DNA of 64,000 bases from Azospirillum ramasamyi. GTDB lineage: Bacteria; Pseudomonadota; Alphaproteobacteria; Azospirillales; Azospirillaceae. The stretch spans positions 124,001 through 188,000 of the forward strand of contig NZ_CP029833.1 in assembly GCF_003233655.1 (NCBI RefSeq), read 5' to 3'. Position numbers and translations under genes: made by a program. The notes beneath the pieces were generated by a model that saw nothing but the letters and a program-made list of their open reading frames with translations, was not told the DNA's origin and did no database searches. Shown one piece after another: positions 53,449-61,712 of this stretch; position 1 is the first letter of the stretch; every line of letters starts with the position of its first letter.

Positions 53449-53840
53449 TCCGGTGCGGCCTGGGCGGCCCGTCGCGGCGGCAGGGCGGTGGAGTTCAGGA
53501 AGCGGGTGACCTGCTCCTCCTCCAGCGGCTTGGGCATGAAGGCGGCGCCGACCGCCCGGATGCCGGTAACCACCGCGTCCTGCGCGTTGGCGGTGATGAT
53601 GGCGACATGGACGTTCGGGTGGCTCGTGCGCAGCTTGGCCGCGGTCTCCACGCCATTGTCGCCGGGCATGTTGTAATCGATGATCGCAACATCCACAGGC
53701 GTGTCCTGAATCGTCCTGAAGAGTTCGTCGCCGTTCGCCGCCTCGACGACGGACCAGTCCGGCTTGTTGCGCAAGACCATCGCCCGCACATGCATGCGCG
53801 AGAGCTTGCTATCGTCGACAATGATTATAGTCTTACCCAA
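53445..53840 (-). CDS. Single-domain response regulator, first gene of the chemosensory operon
   Basis: A 131-residue receiver: IIIVDDSKLSRMHVRAMV, Asp about 55 in VAIIDYNMPGDNG, Thr in AIITANAQD, Lys in AFMPKPLEEEQ. No ATG gives a sensible start. TTG 53840 is preferred since AAAAGG lies about 8 bp upstream and the protein then begins directly at the first beta strand; TTG 53891 in the same frame would add 17 residues of poor fit. Partner for CheA and substrate for CheC. Confidence 0.85.
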   Translation of the reverse strand: MGKTIIIVDDSKLSRMHVRAMVLRNKPDWSVVEAANGDELFRTIQDTPVDVAIIDYNMPGDNGVETAAKLRTSHPNVHVAIITANAQDAVVTGIRAVGAAFMPKPLEEEQVTRFLNSTALPPRRAAQAAPE

Positions 53841-54025
53841 GATATAGGCCTTTTGGATAGAGCTCGATCGACAGAGCCGAATTGTTCGCAAGTATACAGA
53901 ATGGTTGTCGCCACGCCAGTCCCCTTGATCGCGGCCGGAAATGGGGACCGGGATTTTGCGGGCGCGGCGGTTGGCCGACTCATGCTATCGAGGCGGACCG
54001 CCCCCTTCGATCCAGCCGCCGTTCC

Positions 54026-57000
54026 ATGCCGTCATCCTCCGCCGCCAAACTGGCCGCCCTGCTGGGCCAGGCACTGGGCCATCACCGCGCCGGCGACCTG
54101 GACGGGGCGGAACGCGCCTACCGCGCGATGCTGGCGGCCGACCGCGCCAACCCGGATGCGCTGCATCTGCTGGGCGTGCTGCACCACCAGCGCGGACAGG
54201 ATGGCGAGGCGGTCCGGCTGATCGGCCAGGCCATCGCGCGGCGCTCCGGCATGGCGGAGCAGCACGCCAATCTCGGCCTCGCCCTGCACGCGCTCGGCCG
54301 GCTGGGCGAGGCCGAGGCGGAATACCGCCGGGCGCTCGCCCTGCGCGAGGCCTATCCGCAGGCGCACAACAGCCTGGGCAGCGCGTTGCAGGAACAGGAC
54401 CGGCTGGATGATGCCGCCGCCCATTACCGCCGCGCGATCGACCTCGACGCCGGCTATGCCGAGGCCTGGGCCAATCTCGGCACGCTGCTGCGGGCGCGGG
54501 ATGACCATGCCCAGGCGGAAACGGCGCTGCGCCACGCCCTGCGGCTCGACCCCGGCCACGCCACCGCCCTGACCAATCTCGGCGTCGTGCTGAAGGAAAC
54601 CGGCCGCATCGGCGAGGCCGAGGCCGCGCATCGGGAGGCGCTGCGCCTCGCCCCCGGCGATGCCGAGACCATGGTGAACCTCGCCCTGCTGCGCGAGGCC
54701 CAGGGCCGTGGCGAAGAGGCGGAAACGCTGTACCGGCAGGCGCTCGCCCTGTCCCCCGGCTTCGCGCTGGCGCGCTGGAACCTCGCCCTGCGGATGCTCG
54801 GCCAGGGCCGGCTTGCGGAGGGGTGGCAGGAGTACGGGGCGCGTTTCGCCTCCCGCCGCGTCTCGGCCGGGCGCAGCTTCACGCTGCCGCCCTGGGACGG
54901 TGCGGCAGGCGGCGCCGCGGGCGGGCGCCTGCTGGTCTGGCGCGAACAGGGGTTGGGCGACGAGCTGATGTTCGGCACCGTCCTGCCCGACCTCGCCGCC
55001 GCGATCGGGCCGGGCAATCTGGTGGTGGAGGTCGATGCCCGGCTGACCGGGCTGATCGGCCGCGCCCTGCCCGGTGTCACGGTGCGGGCACAGACCGCAG
55101 ATCCGACCGACGCCGACGCCCATCTGCCGATGGGATCGCTGCCCCGGCTGCTGCGGCCGGCGCTGTCCGCCTTTCCCGACCGGCGCTCCTGGCTGGCGCC
55201 CGACCCGGCCCGGCTGGCGGAGTGGCGGGACCGGCTGGCGGCGCTGGGGCCGGGGCTGCGCGTCGGCATCTGCTGGGGCAGCCAGAACATGCTGGGAGAA
55301 CGCAAGGCTTCCTACACGACGCTCGCCGGCTGGGCGCCGCTGCTGACCCTGCCCGGCCTGATCCCGGTCACCCTGCAATATGACGGGCGCGAGGCTGAGA
55401 TCGCCGCCGTCGAAGCGCAACTCGGTGTGCGCATCCACCGCTGGCCGGACACCGACCTGAAGAACGACCTGGACGGGGTGGCGGCGCTGATCGCCGGCCT
55501 CGACCTCGTGGTGACGGTGGCGAGTTCGGTGGGCGAGATTGCCGGCGCGCTCGGCGTGCCGGTCTGGCGCTTCGGCCCGGCCGGCGACTGGACGGCGCTG
55601 GGCAGCGGAGTGCGGCCCTGGTTCCCGTCCATGCGGCTGTGGAGCGCGCGGCCCGGCGAAGGGCTGACGGAGGTGCTGGTGCGCATGGCCGCGGAACTCC
55701 GCCGTCTGGCGCCCGCCTTGCCCATCGCCGGCTGGCTGGCGGAGGCGCAAGACCTGCACGGATCCGGCCGCTGGCCGGAGGCGGAAAAGGCCTATCAGCG
55801 CATCCTCGACCAGGGCGGCGACGTGCCGGCGGCGCTGGAAGGCTATGGCCTGCTCGGCCATCAGGCCGGCCGTCCCGACATCGCCGTCACCCTGCTGACC
55901 CGCGCCATCGCCGTGGAGCCGAGCGCCGGCCGCCACAAGTGCCGCGCGCTTGCCCATCAGGAGATGGGGGCGATGGCGGAGGCCGAGGCCGACTGGCAGG
56001 CCGCCGCGTCCCTCGACCCCGAGGATGTGGAGGCGCTCGGCAATCTCGGCGCCCTGCGCCTGACCCGTGGGGCGGCGGTTGAGGCGGCGGAGGCGACCGA
56101 CGCGGCCCTGCGCCTCGCCCCCTTCCATGCCGGGCTGTGGGCCAATGCCGGGCTCGCCCGGCAGGCGTTGGGCGGCGACGGCGTGCCGGCCTTCCGGCGG
56201 GCCCTCGCCCTCGATCCCGCTGTGGCGGAGGCCTGGACCGCGCTGTCGGCCGAGGCGCTCCGCGACGCCGCGCGCGCGGCCGGGGCGGAGCGCGCGGCGG
56301 AGCGGGCCTTGCGCCTGCGGCCCGGCGACCCGTCGGCGGCCGGCAATCTCGGGCTGGCGGCGCTGGCGCTCGACCGCCCGGCAGAGGCGGCGGCGCATCT
56401 GCGTCTGGCGCTCCAGGGCCGTCCGGGCGACCTCGGCACGATCGGCAACCTCGCGCTCGCGCTGGAGCGGGCGGGCGACGGCACCGCGGCGGGGCTGGCA
56501 TGGTGGCGGGTGATCCTGCTGGCTCCCGGTATCGGCGCCGGCTGGGCCGGACTGGCCGACCTGCGGCAGCGCCAGGGCCGGTTGGATGCCGCGCTGAAGG
56601 GCTGGGGCCGCGCGCTGGCGCTGGAGCCCGGGCGGGCGGAGTGGCGCTACAATCTCGGCAATGCCCTGCACGCCGCCGGCCGGCCGGAACAGGCCGATGC
56701 GGCCTATCGGCAGGCGGCGGAGGACGACCCGAGCCTGACGCTCGCCGCCTTCAACCGCGGCTATGCGGCGCTGGCGCGCGGCGATCTCGGCACCGGATGG
56801 ACCGGGCTGGAGGCCCGCTTCGCCGCCGGACAGGCCTTGCCCGACCGCCGCTTCCGCATCCCGGCCTGGGACGGCGGCGACCTGGCGGGGAAGACCGTGC
56901 TGGTCTGGCGCGAACAGGGGGTGGGCGACGAGCTGATGTACAGCGCCTGCTACGCCGACCTGATCGCACGCGCGGAACAGGTCGGCGGCCGGGTGATCCT

Positions 57001-57802
57001 GGAGTGCGAGCCGCGGCTGGCCGCGCTGTTCGCCCGCTCCTTCCCGCAGGCGCGGGTGCGCGCGGCGACGGCGGATCCGGTGGACGCGGATTGCCATGTC
57101 CCGGCGGGATCGCTGCCGTTGCGCCTGGACTGGGGCTTGAAGGATTTTCCGGCGCGGGGCGGCTGGCTGCGCGCGGACGAGGCGGCGGTGGCGCGGTGGC
57201 GGGGATGGCTCGGGGGATTGGATGAGTCCGGCAGCGATTGCCCCCTCCCCGACCCTCCCCCCTCCGCCGCCGAAGGCGGGGAAGGGAGGGGGAGGGGGCG
57301 GCCATTGCAGCACTGCAACCCCGCCCTCACCGTCGGCCTCTGCTGGCGCAGCGGCCTGCGCAACGCCTTGCGCGACGCCAACTATGCGCCGCTGGCCGAC
57401 TGGGCGCCGATCCTCACCCTGCCCGGCCTGCGCCTGATCAATCTTCAATATGACGACTGCGACGCCGAACTCGCCGAGGCGGAAAAGCGCTTCGGCATCG
57501 TCGTCCACCGCCCGCCGCTCGACCTTAGGAACGACCTCGACGGCGCGGCGGCGCTGACGGCGGCGCTGGATCTCGTGGTGTCCGCCGGAACGTCGGTGGC
57601 GGAGATGGCCGGCGCGCTGGGGTCGCCGGTCTGGCGGATCGGGCCGGCGGGGGACTGGACGGCGCTCGGCACCGGCTGCCGGCCCTGGTATCCGTCGATG
57701 CGGCTGTTCTGCCCGAAACCGGGCGAGACGCTCGGCGGCGCGCTGGGCGCCGCCGGACGTGCTCTCAACGCTCTCAGAACGCGGGAACCACGGCGTTCTT
57801 GA
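54026..57802 (+). CDS. Large TPR/glycosyltransferase-like protein, internally duplicated
   Basis: A 1258-residue protein of two like modules. Each has a run of TPR units (about 1-270, for example AEAWANLGTLLRARDDHAQA; about 615-930) followed by a glycosyltransferase-like domain (about 290-600 and 955-1250). Matching blocks in the two halves include LLVWREQGLGDELMFG / VLVWREQGVGDELMYS and VWRFGPAGDWTALGSG / VWRIGPAGDWTALGTG. Such proteins occur near flagellar genes in Rhodospirillales and may glycosylate proteins. The second module carries a 34-residue insertion (residues 1066-1099). Its 3' end overlaps metQ of the met operon by 29 bp. Confidence 0.85.
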   Translation: MPSSSAAKLAALLGQALGHHRAGDLDGAERAYRAMLAADRANPDALHLLGVLHHQRGQDGEAVRLIGQAIARRSGMAEQHANLGLALHALGRLGEAEAEYRRALALREAYPQAHNSLGSALQEQDRLDDAAAHYRRAIDLDAGYAEAWANLGTLLRARDDHAQAETALRHALRLDPGHATALTNLGVVLKETGRIGEAEAAHREALRLAPGDAETMVNLALLREAQGRGEEAETLYRQALALSPGFALARWNLALRMLGQGRLAEGWQEYGARFASRRVSAGRSFTLPPWDGAAGGAAGGRLLVWREQGLGDELMFGTVLPDLAAAIGPGNLVVEVDARLTGLIGRALPGVTVRAQTADPTDADAHLPMGSLPRLLRPALSAFPDRRSWLAPDPARLAEWRDRLAALGPGLRVGICWGSQNMLGERKASYTTLAGWAPLLTLPGLIPVTLQYDGREAEIAAVEAQLGVRIHRWPDTDLKNDLDGVAALIAGLDLVVTVASSVGEIAGALGVPVWRFGPAGDWTALGSGVRPWFPSMRLWSARPGEGLTEVLVRMAAELRRLAPALPIAGWLAEAQDLHGSGRWPEAEKAYQRILDQGGDVPAALEGYGLLGHQAGRPDIAVTLLTRAIAVEPSAGRHKCRALAHQEMGAMAEAEADWQAAASLDPEDVEALGNLGALRLTRGAAVEAAEATDAALRLAPFHAGLWANAGLARQALGGDGVPAFRRALALDPAVAEAWTALSAEALRDAARAAGAERAAERALRLRPGDPSAAGNLGLAALALDRPAEAAAHLRLALQGRPGDLGTIGNLALALERAGDGTAAGLAWWRVILLAPGIGAGWAGLADLRQRQGRLDAALKGWGRALALEPGRAEWRYNLGNALHAAGRPEQADAAYRQAAEDDPSLTLAAFNRGYAALARGDLGTGWTGLEARFAAGQALPDRRFRIPAWDGGDLAGKTVLVWREQGVGDELMYSACYADLIARAEQVGGRVILECEPRLAALFARSFPQARVRAATADPVDADCHVPAGSLPLRLDWGLKDFPARGGWLRADEAAVARWRGWLGGLDESGSDCPLPDPPPSAAEGGEGRGRGRPLQHCNPALTVGLCWRSGLRNALRDANYAPLADWAPILTLPGLRLINLQYDDCDAELAEAEKRFGIVVHRPPLDLRNDLDGAAALTAALDLVVSAGTSVAEMAGALGSPVWRIGPAGDWTALGTGCRPWYPSMRLFCPKPGETLGGALGAAGRALNALRTREPRRS
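57221..57322 (+). repeat. In-frame palindromic insertion in the TPR gene
   Basis: About 102 bp present only in the second module. The left part is pyrimidine-rich (CCCCCTCCCCGACCCTCCCC, 57241-57260), the right part purine-rich (GGCGGGGAAGGGAGGGGGAG, 57276-57295), forming a long imperfect hairpin around CCGCCGAAGGCGG. The insert codes for residues rich in Pro on one side and Gly/Arg on the other, and it keeps the frame. In the first module the same point reads straight from LGPGLRVGICW. Confidence 0.75.
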
Positions 57803-58574
57803 ACTTGGTGAGGATGAACTCCTTCACCTCGGGGCTGTTGTAGGACTTCACCAGCTTGGCGACCCAGGGCTTGTCCTTGTCGTCCTTGCGCACGACGATG
57901 ATGTTGGCATAGGGGCTGTCGGCATCCTCGCGGGCGATGGCGTCCTTGACCGGGTCGAGGCCGGCCTCCAGCGCGAAGTTGGTGTTGATGGCGGCGACCG
58001 TCACGTCGTCCAGCGAACGCGGCAGCTGGGCGGCGTCCAGTTCGATGATCTCCAGCTTCTTCGGGTTCTCGACGATGTCGATCGGCGACGCCTTCAGCGT
58101 GCCGCCGTCCTTCAGCTTGATCAGGCCCTTGGACTGCAGCAGCAGCAGGACGCGGCCGCCGTTGGTCGGGTCGTTGGGGATGGCCAACTTGGCGCCGTCC
58201 GGGACTTCCTCCAGGCTCTTCACCTTCTTGGAATAGATGCCGATCGGGAAGACCACCGTCTTGCCGACGCTGACCAGATCGAAGCCGCGGTCCTTCACCT
58301 GGTTGTCCAGATAGGGCAGGTGCTGGAAGCTGTTCGCGTCCAGATCACCGCCGGCCAGCGCCTGGTTCGGGATGACGTAGTCGGTGAATTCCAGGATCTG
58401 GATGTCCAGCCCGTCCTTGGCCGCGATGGGCTTCACCGCTTCCAGGATCTGGGCGTGCGGGCCGGCGGTGACGCCGACCTTGATGGTCTCGGCGGACACG
58501 CCGGAGGCGAAGGCCATGGCGGCGGCGCCGGCCAGCAGGGAAGCCAGCGAACGGAAGCGCAGCATCTCGAACAC
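57774..58574 (-). CDS. metQ: Methionine ABC transporter binding protein MetQ (second copy)
   Basis: A 266-residue NlpA-family binding protein. A signal peptide (to about residue 28, ending SGVSA before ETIKVG) has no lipobox cysteine, so it is probably soluble, unlike lipoprotein MetQ. Family motifs: GVTAGPHAQILE, DANSFQHLPYLDNQVKDRG, IPNDPTNGGRVLLLL and AAQLPRSLDDV. It ends the met operon and overlaps the convergent TPR gene by 29 bp. It resembles the other MetQ at 60335 over its length. Confidence 0.93.
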   Translation of the reverse strand: MFEMLRFRSLASLLAGAAAMAFASGVSAETIKVGVTAGPHAQILEAVKPIAAKDGLDIQILEFTDYVIPNQALAGGDLDANSFQHLPYLDNQVKDRGFDLVSVGKTVVFPIGIYSKKVKSLEEVPDGAKLAIPNDPTNGGRVLLLLQSKGLIKLKDGGTLKASPIDIVENPKKLEIIELDAAQLPRSLDDVTVAAINTNFALEAGLDPVKDAIAREDADSPYANIIVVRKDDKDKPWVAKLVKSYNSPEVKEFILTKFKNAVVPAF

Positions 58575-58591
58575 TCCTCGGTATTTTTTGG

Positions 58592-59260
58592 TCAGGACTT
58601 CAGATTACGCTTGTTGACGCGGCGGGCGATCAGGTCGCCCGTCGACTGGACGATCTGCACCAGCACGATCAGCACGATGACCACCGCCAGCATCACCTCC
58701 GGCAGGAAGCGCTGATAGCCGTAGCGGATGCCGAGATCGCCCAGTCCCCCGCCGCCGACCGCGCCGACCATGGCGGAATAGCCGATCAGGCTGACCGCCG
58801 ACAGGGTCAGGCCGGCGACGATGCCCGGCAGGGCTTCCGGCAGCAGAACCTTGCGGATGATCTGGAACGGCGTGGCGCCCATCGCCTGCGCCGCCTCGAC
58901 CAGCCCGCGGTCGACCTCGCGCACCGCATTCTCCACCACGCGGGCGATGAAGGGCGCGGCGGCGACGGTCAGCGGCACGATGGCGGCGCTGGTGCCGATG
59001 GAGGTGCCGGCGATCAGCCGGGTGAAGGGGATGATCGCCACCACCAGGATGATGAAGGGGGTGGAGCGGGTCATGTTCACCACCGCCCCCATCACCTTGT
59101 TGAAGGCGAAGTTCTGCAGCAGCTCGCCCCGCCCGGTGACGGCCAGCATCACGCCGATGGGAAGCCCGATCAGCGTCCCGATGGCGCCCGACACCGCCAC
59201 CATGTGCAGCGTGTCGATCAGCCCCTTGATCAGCAGGTCAATGATTTGCGGGGAGAGCAT
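58592..59260 (-). CDS. metI: Methionine ABC transporter permease MetI
   Basis: A 222-residue permease with five likely membrane segments and the MetI wording: NMTRSTPFIILVVAIIPFTR, VPLTVAAAPFIARVVENAVR, EAAQAMGATPFQIIRKVLLP (the EAA loop) and LIGYSAMVGAVGGGGLGDLG. Usual length. It overlaps metN by 23 bp and is followed by metQ 17 bp later. Confidence 0.95.
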   Translation of the reverse strand: MLSPQIIDLLIKGLIDTLHMVAVSGAIGTLIGLPIGVMLAVTGRGELLQNFAFNKVMGAVVNMTRSTPFIILVVAIIPFTRLIAGTSIGTSAAIVPLTVAAAPFIARVVENAVREVDRGLVEAAQAMGATPFQIIRKVLLPEALPGIVAGLTLSAVSLIGYSAMVGAVGGGGLGDLGIRYGYQRFLPEVMLAVVIVLIVLVQIVQSTGDLIARRVNKRNLKS

Positions 59261-60290
59261 GGCCCAACACCTCGACGCCCAGATTGTTCTCTTTCACCAG
59301 TGCCATGGCGGCATCGACCTTGGCCTGATCGCCCAGCGCCTCCACCACCAGCGTGCCGAAGGGCGCGCCCTGGATCTCGTCGATCTGGCCGTGCCAGATG
59401 TTCAGGTCCAGGTTCAGCTGGCGGCTGATGGCGCTGATGACCGGGGTGGTCGCCTTCTCGCCGGTGAAGGTGATGCGCAGCACCGGATTGCTGCCGGCGC
59501 CGGGCCGGGGCGACAGCCGGTCGCGCAGGCTGTCGGGAATCCCGCGGTTGATGACGGGATCGACGAAGCTGCGGGTGGTCGGATGCCTGGGATGGGCGAA
59601 GATGTCGAAGACCGGCCCCTGCTCGATCACCCGGCCGCCCTCCATCACCGCCACCTTGTGGCAGATCTCCTTGATGACGGCGATCTCGTGGGTGATCAGC
59701 ACGATGGTCAGGCCGAGCCGGCGGTTGATGTCGCCCAGCAGATGCAGGATCTGCGTCGTCGTCTCCGGGTCGAGCGCGGAGGTCGCCTCGTCCGACAGCA
59801 GCACCTTCGGCTTGCTGGCCAGCGCGCGGGCGATGCCGACGCGCTGCTTCTGCCCGCCCGACAGCTCCGCCGGGTAGCGGTTGCGCTTGTCGGCCAGCCC
59901 GACGAGGTCGAGCAGCGGCTCCACCGTCCGGCCGATCTCCGCCTTGGCCATGCCGGCCAGTTCCAGCGGCAGCGCCACATTGTCGAAGACGGTGCGCGAG
60001 GACAGCAGGTTGAAGTGCTGGAAGATCATGCCGATGGAATGGCGGGCCTGCCGCAGTTCCGCCGCCGACAGGGTGGTCATCTCCACCCCATCCACCGTGA
60101 CGCTGCCCGAGGTCGGGCTTTCCAGCAGGTTGACCGTCCGCAGCAGGGTGGACTTGCCGGCGCCCGACCGGCCGATGATCCCGAAGACCTCGCCGCGTCC
60201 GATGGAGAGGTCGATGTCGGCCAGCGCGTGGACCGGAGCCCCGCCGCCACGGGCGGCATAAGTCTTGTGAATGTTTGTTAGCGTTATCAT
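59238..60290 (-). CDS. metN: Methionine ABC transporter ATPase MetN
   Basis: The 350-residue ATPase has Walker A GRSGAGKSTLLR, signature LSGGQKQRVGIARAL, Walker B VLLSDEATSALDP and H-loop ITHEIAVIKEIC. A C-terminal NIL domain (about 270-345, with LRITFTGEKATTPVISAISR) senses methionine and inhibits transport in known MetN. Start ATG 60290, 44 bp after the metQ gene. Length typical. Confidence 0.95.
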   Translation of the reverse strand: MITLTNIHKTYAARGGGAPVHALADIDLSIGRGEVFGIIGRSGAGKSTLLRTVNLLESPTSGSVTVDGVEMTTLSAAELRQARHSIGMIFQHFNLLSSRTVFDNVALPLELAGMAKAEIGRTVEPLLDLVGLADKRNRYPAELSGGQKQRVGIARALASKPKVLLSDEATSALDPETTTQILHLLGDINRRLGLTIVLITHEIAVIKEICHKVAVMEGGRVIEQGPVFDIFAHPRHPTTRSFVDPVINRGIPDSLRDRLSPRPGAGSNPVLRITFTGEKATTPVISAISRQLNLDLNIWHGQIDEIQGAPFGTLVVEALGDQAKVDAAMALVKENNLGVEVLGHALPANH

Positions 60291-60334
60291 CTTTTATTCG
60301 GCAAAAGGGGACGTCCAGCGTCCCCCCAGCCCCC

Positions 60335-61114
60335 TCACCAAGTCGGAACGATGGAACCGTTGAAGCGCGTTTCGATAAACTGCCGCACTTCGGGCGAACG
60401 ATACAGCGCAATGAAGCGCTTGATCGTCGGGTCTTCCATGCGATCCTTGCGGACCGCCCAGACCAGATGCCACTTCGACTGGTCATCCTCAAGCAGCAGG
60501 GCCTGCTTCGGCTCCAGCCCGGCCAGCACGGCATAGTTGAGGGTGATGACCGACGCATCCACGTCGTCGAGCGACCGCGGAAGCTGGGCGGCGTCCAGTT
60601 CCACCAGCTTGATGCCCTTGGGATTCACGATGTCGGCGATGGAGGTGTTCAGGCCGGCGCCGTCCTTCAGCCCGATCACGCCGGCCTTGGCCAGCAGGAA
60701 CAGGGCGCGGGCTCCGTTGGTCGGATCGTTGGGGATCGACACCGAGGCGCCCGGCTTCAGGTCGGCCAGCGCCTTCACCTTGCTGCTGTAGACGCCCATC
60801 GGCACCACGACGCTCTTGGCGACGGAGACGATGTCGTAGCCGCGCTGCTTCACCTGATTGTCCAGGAAGGGCTGGTGCTGGAAGTTGTTGGCGTCGATGT
60901 CGCCGGCCTGCAGCGCCGCGTTCGGCATGTTCCAGTCCGTGAACTCGATCACCTGGGCCTCGATGCCCTCCTTGGCGGCCAGCTTGGCGGTGAATTCCAG
61001 GATCTCGCCATAGGGGCCGGCCGACACGCCGAGCTTCAGCGGGGCGGCGAAAGCGGAGGTCGCGGCGGTCAGCAGGCCGGCGGCGACGGCCACCGACATC
61101 AGGATGCGCTTCAT
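60335..61114 (-). CDS. metQ: Methionine ABC transporter binding protein MetQ (first copy)
   Basis: A 259-residue NlpA-family protein with signal peptide MKRILMSVAVAAGLLTAATS, cleaved after AFA, again with no lipobox. Motifs: GVSAGPYGEILEF, DANNFQHQPFLDNQVKQRGY, IPNDPTNGARALFLL, AAQLPRSLDDV. Start ATG 61114 has TGAGGAAAG upstream; the frame extends up to 61381 without support. Same operon as MetN/MetI; two binding proteins may widen the substrate range (L-Met, D-Met, sulfoxide). Confidence 0.93.
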   Translation of the reverse strand: MKRILMSVAVAAGLLTAATSAFAAPLKLGVSAGPYGEILEFTAKLAAKEGIEAQVIEFTDWNMPNAALQAGDIDANNFQHQPFLDNQVKQRGYDIVSVAKSVVVPMGVYSSKVKALADLKPGASVSIPNDPTNGARALFLLAKAGVIGLKDGAGLNTSIADIVNPKGIKLVELDAAQLPRSLDDVDASVITLNYAVLAGLEPKQALLLEDDQSKWHLVWAVRKDRMEDPTIKRFIALYRSPEVRQFIETRFNGSIVPTW

Positions 61115-61187
61115 TTGGACTTTCCTCAGGGTTTTGGCGGCAGGATTTTGGCGGCAGGATTTTGGGGGCGGGTTCTGTGTTGCGGGC

Positions 61188-61388
61188 TCAGCGGCGCCGG
61201 GTGTCGGGCAACCGGCTGTAATGCTGGTGGGCGGCGCGCTGGGCCTGTCCGACATTGCGGAAGACGCGGCGGTCGAGATCGCGGAAAGCCCAATCGGACA
61301 CGAAGAAGGTGAAGCCGCCGCGCTCGGCGACGACGATGCCGGCGGACCGGCCCTGCACTTCGATGGCGTAGGCGTTGGCATGGGACAT
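61188..61388 (-). CDS. Small hypothetical protein of the met operon, 66 residues
   Basis: A 66-residue protein starting MSHANAYAIEVQGRSAGIVV and continuing ERGGFTFFVSDWAFRDLDRR. It reads as a small beta-rich domain with a basic C-terminal helix (FRNVGQAQRAAHQH). Similar small proteins are common in Azospirillum-like genomes; no function is known. Strong ribosome site GGGGGAGAG 8 bp before the ATG. It lies between the leader ORF and the first metQ. Confidence 0.7.
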   Translation of the reverse strand: MSHANAYAIEVQGRSAGIVVAERGGFTFFVSDWAFRDLDRRVFRNVGQAQRAAHQHYSRLPDTRRR

Positions 61389-61502
61389 GGCGAGGCTCTC
61401 CCCCGGCGCGGCAGGCCCCTGGCGGATGCGGGGCGGCAGCGGCGCGAATGCGTTCGGATCTGGCGGATATGCGGAAGGGCGCTGTGTCTTGGGGCCGCGA
61501 GG

Positions 61503-61589
61503 TCAGCGGCAACACAGGCCCGGGCGCATCATGCAGGCCGGGAAGAAGGTCCGAAGCACGGATGGGGGAGCGGAAACTCGCGATGTCAT
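61503..61589 (-). CDS. Candidate leader peptide, 28 residues, Met/Cys-rich end
   Basis: A 28-codon frame with a strong ribosome site (AAGGAG, 8 bp before the ATG) just after the riboswitch. The peptide begins MTSRVSAPP and ends FFPACMMRPGLCCR, so five of its last eleven codons are Met or Cys. No other gene covers it. It sits in the leader of a methionine-uptake operon, so it may sense charged tRNA-Met or tRNA-Cys by ribosome stalling. The frame is certain; its function is inference. Confidence 0.55.
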   Translation of the reverse strand: MTSRVSAPPSVLRTFFPACMMRPGLCCR

Positions 61590-61629
61590 TCCGGTCTCTC
61601 CTTCTTGAAGAGGTCCACGACCGGTATCG

Positions 61630-61685
61630 TGGCGCTTTAGCGTTTGGTGACGCGGCGCAAGCTGCAGAGGTCAAATTGCCGCGGG
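61630..61685 (-). ncRNA. SAM-II (metA-type) riboswitch candidate
   Basis: Read on the - strand, the stretch shows the SAM-II pattern: a P1 stem of CGCGGC (61683-61678) with GCCGCG (61656-61651), the loop AATTTGACC after the first arm, GCTTGC before the second arm, then CACCAAAC and the conserved GCTAAAG (61641-61635). SAM-II occurs mainly in alphaproteobacteria ahead of methionine genes. It lies 41-96 nt before the leader ORF and should respond to S-adenosylmethionine. Confidence 0.75.
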
Positions 61686-61712
61686 ATCCCCGGCGGGGCG
61701 TCCATGGGTTTT

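Noticed and set aside
54032..57508. 1158-codon open frame on the - strand opposite the TPR gene
   Set aside because: Antisense to a clear TPR/GT protein; low-complexity composition.
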